Source: Clostridia bacterium
GTDB taxonomy: Bacteria; Bacillota; Clostridia; Oscillospirales; Acutalibacteraceae
Length of the DNA: 9,103 bases
Direction of reading: 5' to 3'
NCBI GenBank assembly: GCA_900757335.1
Contig: CAAENL010000009.1
Span: 1 to 9,103 of the forward strand
Shown: positions 6,528-9,103 of the stretch, piece by piece
How the letters are laid out: each line of letters begins with the position of its first letter
Position numbering within the stretch: the first letter of the stretch is position 1
Position numbers and translations under genes: made by a program
Notes under the pieces: model-generated
Database searches by the model: none
What the model was told of the DNA's origin: nothing
Seen by the model: the letters and a program-made list of their open reading frames with translations, nothing else

Positions 6528-8409
6528 CGATAAAAAAATTGATTTCAAAATCGTAAAAAGATTGTTTTCATATGTCTCAAGATATAAGTTTAGAATTTTT
6601 ACGGTATTTGTTTTCATACTTATAAGCTCATCTGTAACTGCAATTTCTTCACTGTTTTTGCAGTCACTTATTGACGATTATATCTCTCCCCTACTTTTAG
6701 AATCCAATCCCGATTTTAAAGGGCTTTTGAAAGCTGTGCTGGTAATGTCGGCTGTTTATTTATTGGGAGCTGTTTCAACGCTTATATACAATGTAATTAT
6801 GTCTTCTGTGTCGCAGGGAATTTTAAAAAAGATACGAGACGACATGTTTTCTCATATGCAAACTCTTCCGATTAAATATTTCGACAGTCATTCTCACGGA
6901 GACATAATGAGTTGTTACACCAATGATACCGATACGTTAAGGCAAATGATTTCTCAAAGTCTTCCGAATTTATTTTCTTGTTTAATAACTGTAATAGCTC
7001 TTTTAATATCAATGATTTATATAAGCGTTTGGATGTCTGTAATCGTTGTATTGTTCGTTTTTGTGCTTTTGAAAATTATTTCTTCTCCGATTAAAAAAAG
7101 CAGTGATTATTTTGTCAAGCAACAAAACGATTTGGGAGACATTAACGGATATATAGAAGAAATGATTAACGGTCAAAAAGTTGTAAAAGTATTTTGCCAT
7201 GAAGAAAAAGCTGTTGAAAAATTCAAAGTTAAAAATGACACACTTTGTTTAAGCGGAACAAAAGCAAATTCGTGTGCCAACTCAATTACAGCTATTATGA
7301 TGCATATAGGATATGTCCTGTATTTTATTCTTACGATTGTCGGCGGTTGGATGGCTATCAAAAAAATTCCGAATTTATGCTTAACCGGCACAAATGTTTT
7401 GACTTTGGGTATGATTGCTTCTTTTCTTCAGCTTTCAATAAATTTTATAAATCCAGTGAGCAGAATTGCTCAACAGTTTAATTCCGTTACAATAGCTTTG
7501 GCCGGAGCAAAACGAATATTTGATTTTATGGATGAAAAAAGTGAAGAGGATAGCGGAACAGTTGAACTCGTGTATGCAGAAAATAAACACGGCAAATTAA
7601 CCGAAACAAAAAATCGTACAGGTTTGTGGGCATGGAAAATTCCAAATTCTGACGGCTCTTTCACATATAAAAACCTTGACGGTCATGTTGTATTTTCTCA
7701 CGTTGACTTTGGATATGAACCTAAAAAAACTGTACTTCATAATATAAACCTTACGGCTCTTCCGGGTCAAAAAATTGCTTTTGTGGGAGGAACCGGAGCA
7801 GGAAAAACCACTATTACAAATCTTATCAATCGATTTTATGATATAAATAACGGCTCCATAGTTTATGACGGAATAAATATAGAAAAAATAAAAAAATCTG
7901 ATTTAAGGCGTTCCATAGGAGTGGTTTTGCAAGATGTAAAATTGTTTACCGGTACCGTAATGGAAAATATCAGATATGGAAAAATCGATGCTTCCGACAA
8001 AGAATGCATTGAAGCCTCAAAACTTGTAGGTGCTCACGGTTTTATAGATTTGTTACCTCAAAAATATCAGACAATTATAAGCGGCAGTGAAAGTAACCTT
8101 TCACAAGGTCAAAGACAATTGATTTCAATTGCCAGGGCAGCCGTTGCAAATCCTCCTGTAATGATTTTGGACGAAGCCACTTCATCAGTTGACACTGTTA
8201 CGGAAATGATGATCCAAAAAGGAATGGACGCTCTTATGAAAGGCAGGACGGTATTTGTTATTGCTCATCGTCTTTCCACCATACAAAATTCAGACAAAAT
8301 AATAGTTTTAAAACAAGGTTATATAGTTGAAGAAGGAACGCACAGTGAACTAATTAATCAAAAAGGAGAATATTACCAACTTTATACAGGCACATTTTCA
8401 AATAAATGA
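6514..8409 (+). CDS. Heterodimeric ABC exporter, catalytically competent subunit with linker insert (TM288/LmrD/BmrD-like)
   Basis: A 631-residue half-transporter, about 30-50 longer than most. The membrane domain spans roughly 1-335, the ATP-binding domain about 391-631. Visible are Walker A GGTGAGKTT (425-433, Lys431), Q-loop Gln473, signature LSQGQ (529-533), Walker B MILDE (550-554) with catalytic Glu554, D-loop SSVD (557-560) and H-loop His585. The signature has Gln in place of the first Gly. In TM288-type subunits that altered signature faces the degenerate ATP site of the partner, while the intact Glu554 and His585 pair with the VSGGQ of the first subunit. The extra length is an insert at about 341-390, with TGLWAWK and DGSFTY, between the membrane and ATPase domains. 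The start GTG overlaps the end of the first gene by 14 bases, so the two are translated together. Confidence 0.95.
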   Translation: MKVGNDKKIDFKIVKRLFSYVSRYKFRIFTVFVFILISSSVTAISSLFLQSLIDDYISPLLLESNPDFKGLLKAVLVMSAVYLLGAVSTLIYNVIMSSVSQGILKKIRDDMFSHMQTLPIKYFDSHSHGDIMSCYTNDTDTLRQMISQSLPNLFSCLITVIALLISMIYISVWMSVIVVLFVFVLLKIISSPIKKSSDYFVKQQNDLGDINGYIEEMINGQKVVKVFCHEEKAVEKFKVKNDTLCLSGTKANSCANSITAIMMHIGYVLYFILTIVGGWMAIKKIPNLCLTGTNVLTLGMIASFLQLSINFINPVSRIAQQFNSVTIALAGAKRIFDFMDEKSEEDSGTVELVYAENKHGKLTETKNRTGLWAWKIPNSDGSFTYKNLDGHVVFSHVDFGYEPKKTVLHNINLTALPGQKIAFVGGTGAGKTTITNLINRFYDINNGSIVYDGINIEKIKKSDLRRSIGVVLQDVKLFTGTVMENIRYGKIDASDKECIEASKLVGAHGFIDLLPQKYQTIISGSESNLSQGQRQLISIARAAVANPPVMILDEATSSVDTVTEMMIQKGMDALMKGRTVFVIAHRLSTIQNSDKIIVLKQGYIVEEGTHSELINQKGEYYQLYTGTFSNK

Positions 8410-8437
8410 TTGACAAATAATTAAAACATAGTATAAT
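8410..8437 (+). promoter_or_regulatory. Consensus promoter for the LRR surface protein
   Basis: Perfect TTGACA (8410-8415), a 16-base spacer and perfect TATAAT (8432-8437). The -35 box begins on the base right after the stop codon of the exporter gene. RNA would start near 8444, with a leader of about 40 bases. No hairpin terminator lies between the genes, so read-through from the exporter operon is also likely. Confidence 0.82.
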
Positions 8438-8484
8438 TATATTTAGATTAAGGTTTAGTATAAGTAAAAAGGAGCTTTAATTAT

Positions 8485-9103
8485 ATGAATAGATTATCAA
8501 AAACTTTAAACAAAATGTCTGCCTTTGTTATTACTTTATCAATGCTACTTTGTTCCCCTTTGTGTTCGAAAGCTTCAAACTATAGTGCACTTGAAACAAC
8601 ATCTTCGAAAAATATTAAAATATCTGAAAAAGATCTTGAAAAATATTCGGACATGAACGTATTCAAAAAACTTTTTAAAGTGAATGAATCTTCCGACGGT
8701 AAATGGAGATACGTATTTAATGAAGACGGAAAAGATACAATTACACTTGTCCAAGCTAAGTCTGATGCTCCTTGCGAATTAAATTCCACAATCGACGGAT
8801 ATAAGATAACTCGCGTTTCAAATATGTTTTCATATGTAAAAACAGTAGCGGATTATCATTGGGCTGCTAAAAGGGAAGCGTGGGCAACTACTTTAGGTTT
8901 ATTGTTAATATTTCCTCCATTTATAGGTATGACCGTGGAGATGAATAGAGCGGCCGAAACAACCTACAAAGATATTTTTTCCAATATTACATCAATAAAA
9001 TTGGAATACTGCACAGTTGTAGGAGAAGGGTCTTTCGCCAACTGCAAAAGCTTGGAAAAAGTAGATCTTCCAAACTGTACATCAATCGGAAAAGGCTGTT
9101 TTA
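8485..9103 (+). CDS. Secreted BspA-like leucine-rich-repeat protein, N-terminal part (runs off the window)
   Basis: The first 206 codons are present with no stop. The ATG follows AAAAAGGAG (8466-8474) by ten bases. Residues 1-30 form a Sec signal peptide: basic start, hydrophobic core about 12-27, and a likely signal peptidase I site after SKA (28-30). No proper lipobox precedes Cys23 or Cys27. Residues 72-113 (DGKWRYVFNEDGKDTITL, then STIDGYKITRVSN) resemble the entry segment of BspA-type LRR domains, and 178-206 (VVGEGSFANCKSLEKVDLP, then SIGKGCF) match the repeat with its IG..AF and C.SL..V.LP pattern. Between these, about 114-165 does not fit an LRR and holds a hydrophobic run (135-151). 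Such proteins are surface or secreted binding proteins; the ligand, total length and cell-wall anchor are not visible. Confidence 0.88.
   Translation, partial: MNRLSKTLNKMSAFVITLSMLLCSPLCSKASNYSALETTSSKNIKISEKDLEKYSDMNVFKKLFKVNESSDGKWRYVFNEDGKDTITLVQAKSDAPCELNSTIDGYKITRVSNMFSYVKTVADYHWAAKREAWATTLGLLLIFPPFIGMTVEMNRAAETTYKDIFSNITSIKLEYCTVVGEGSFANCKSLEKVDLPNCTSIGKGCF

Noticed and set aside
8485..8574. LRR protein as a lipoprotein
   Set aside because: Cys23 (SMLLC) and Cys27 (SPLC) are preceded by Leu rather than the small residue a lipobox needs; a signal peptidase I site after SKA fits better.
1..9103. tRNA or rRNA genes, CRISPR arrays, insertion sequences, phage or integrase genes
   Set aside because: Reading both strands I found no such structures; apart from the intergenic inverted repeat, no repeats stand out, and the smaller open frames overlapping the genes on either strand are AT-rich shadows without ribosome sites or recognisable motifs.

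Overview
The window looks like a chromosomal segment of a low-GC (by eye about one third G+C), AT-biased Firmicute, most likely a clostridial anaerobe. The grounds are strong AGGAGG-type ribosome sites, canonical TTGACA/TATAAT promoters in very AT-rich spacers, a MurE with Clostridia-style motifs, a clostridial-type heterodimeric ABC exporter, and a BspA-like leucine-rich-repeat (LRR) surface protein of the kind common in gut and oral anaerobes. The species cannot be fixed from the sequence.

Left part (1-4515, minus strand): a compact co-directional cluster read right to left. It runs DJ-1/PfpI family protein, glyA (serine hydroxymethyltransferase), trpS (tryptophanyl-tRNA synthetase), murE, then murF, which is cut by the window edge. 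Gaps are 14 to 74 bases, with no terminator seen inside. A weak internal promoter may precede trpS. The cluster joins one-carbon/serine-glycine metabolism, tRNA charging and the amino-acid-adding steps of peptidoglycan precursor synthesis.

Middle (4516-4769): an AT-rich divergent intergenic region with candidate promoters in both directions and a perfect 14-bp inverted repeat whose arms are 33 bases apart. The repeat is a plausible regulator site.

Right part (4770-8409, plus strand): two overlapping genes for a heterodimeric ABC exporter. The first subunit lacks the catalytic Walker B Glu (Asn instead) and the H-loop His (Gln instead). The second has an intact Walker B Glu and H-loop His but an LSQGQ signature. 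Together this is the asymmetric layout of one degenerate and one working ATP site, as in TM287/288. The second subunit also carries a roughly 50-residue linker insert before its ATPase domain.

Far right (8410-9103): a consensus promoter starts on the base after the exporter stop codon and drives a secreted LRR protein that runs off the window. Its first LRR seems to be split by an insert holding a hydrophobic stretch. I do not see a clearly new multi-gene system. The items most worth a second look are the intergenic inverted repeat, the interrupted LRR protein, the Asn/Gln degenerate ATP site and the TrpRS subtype.
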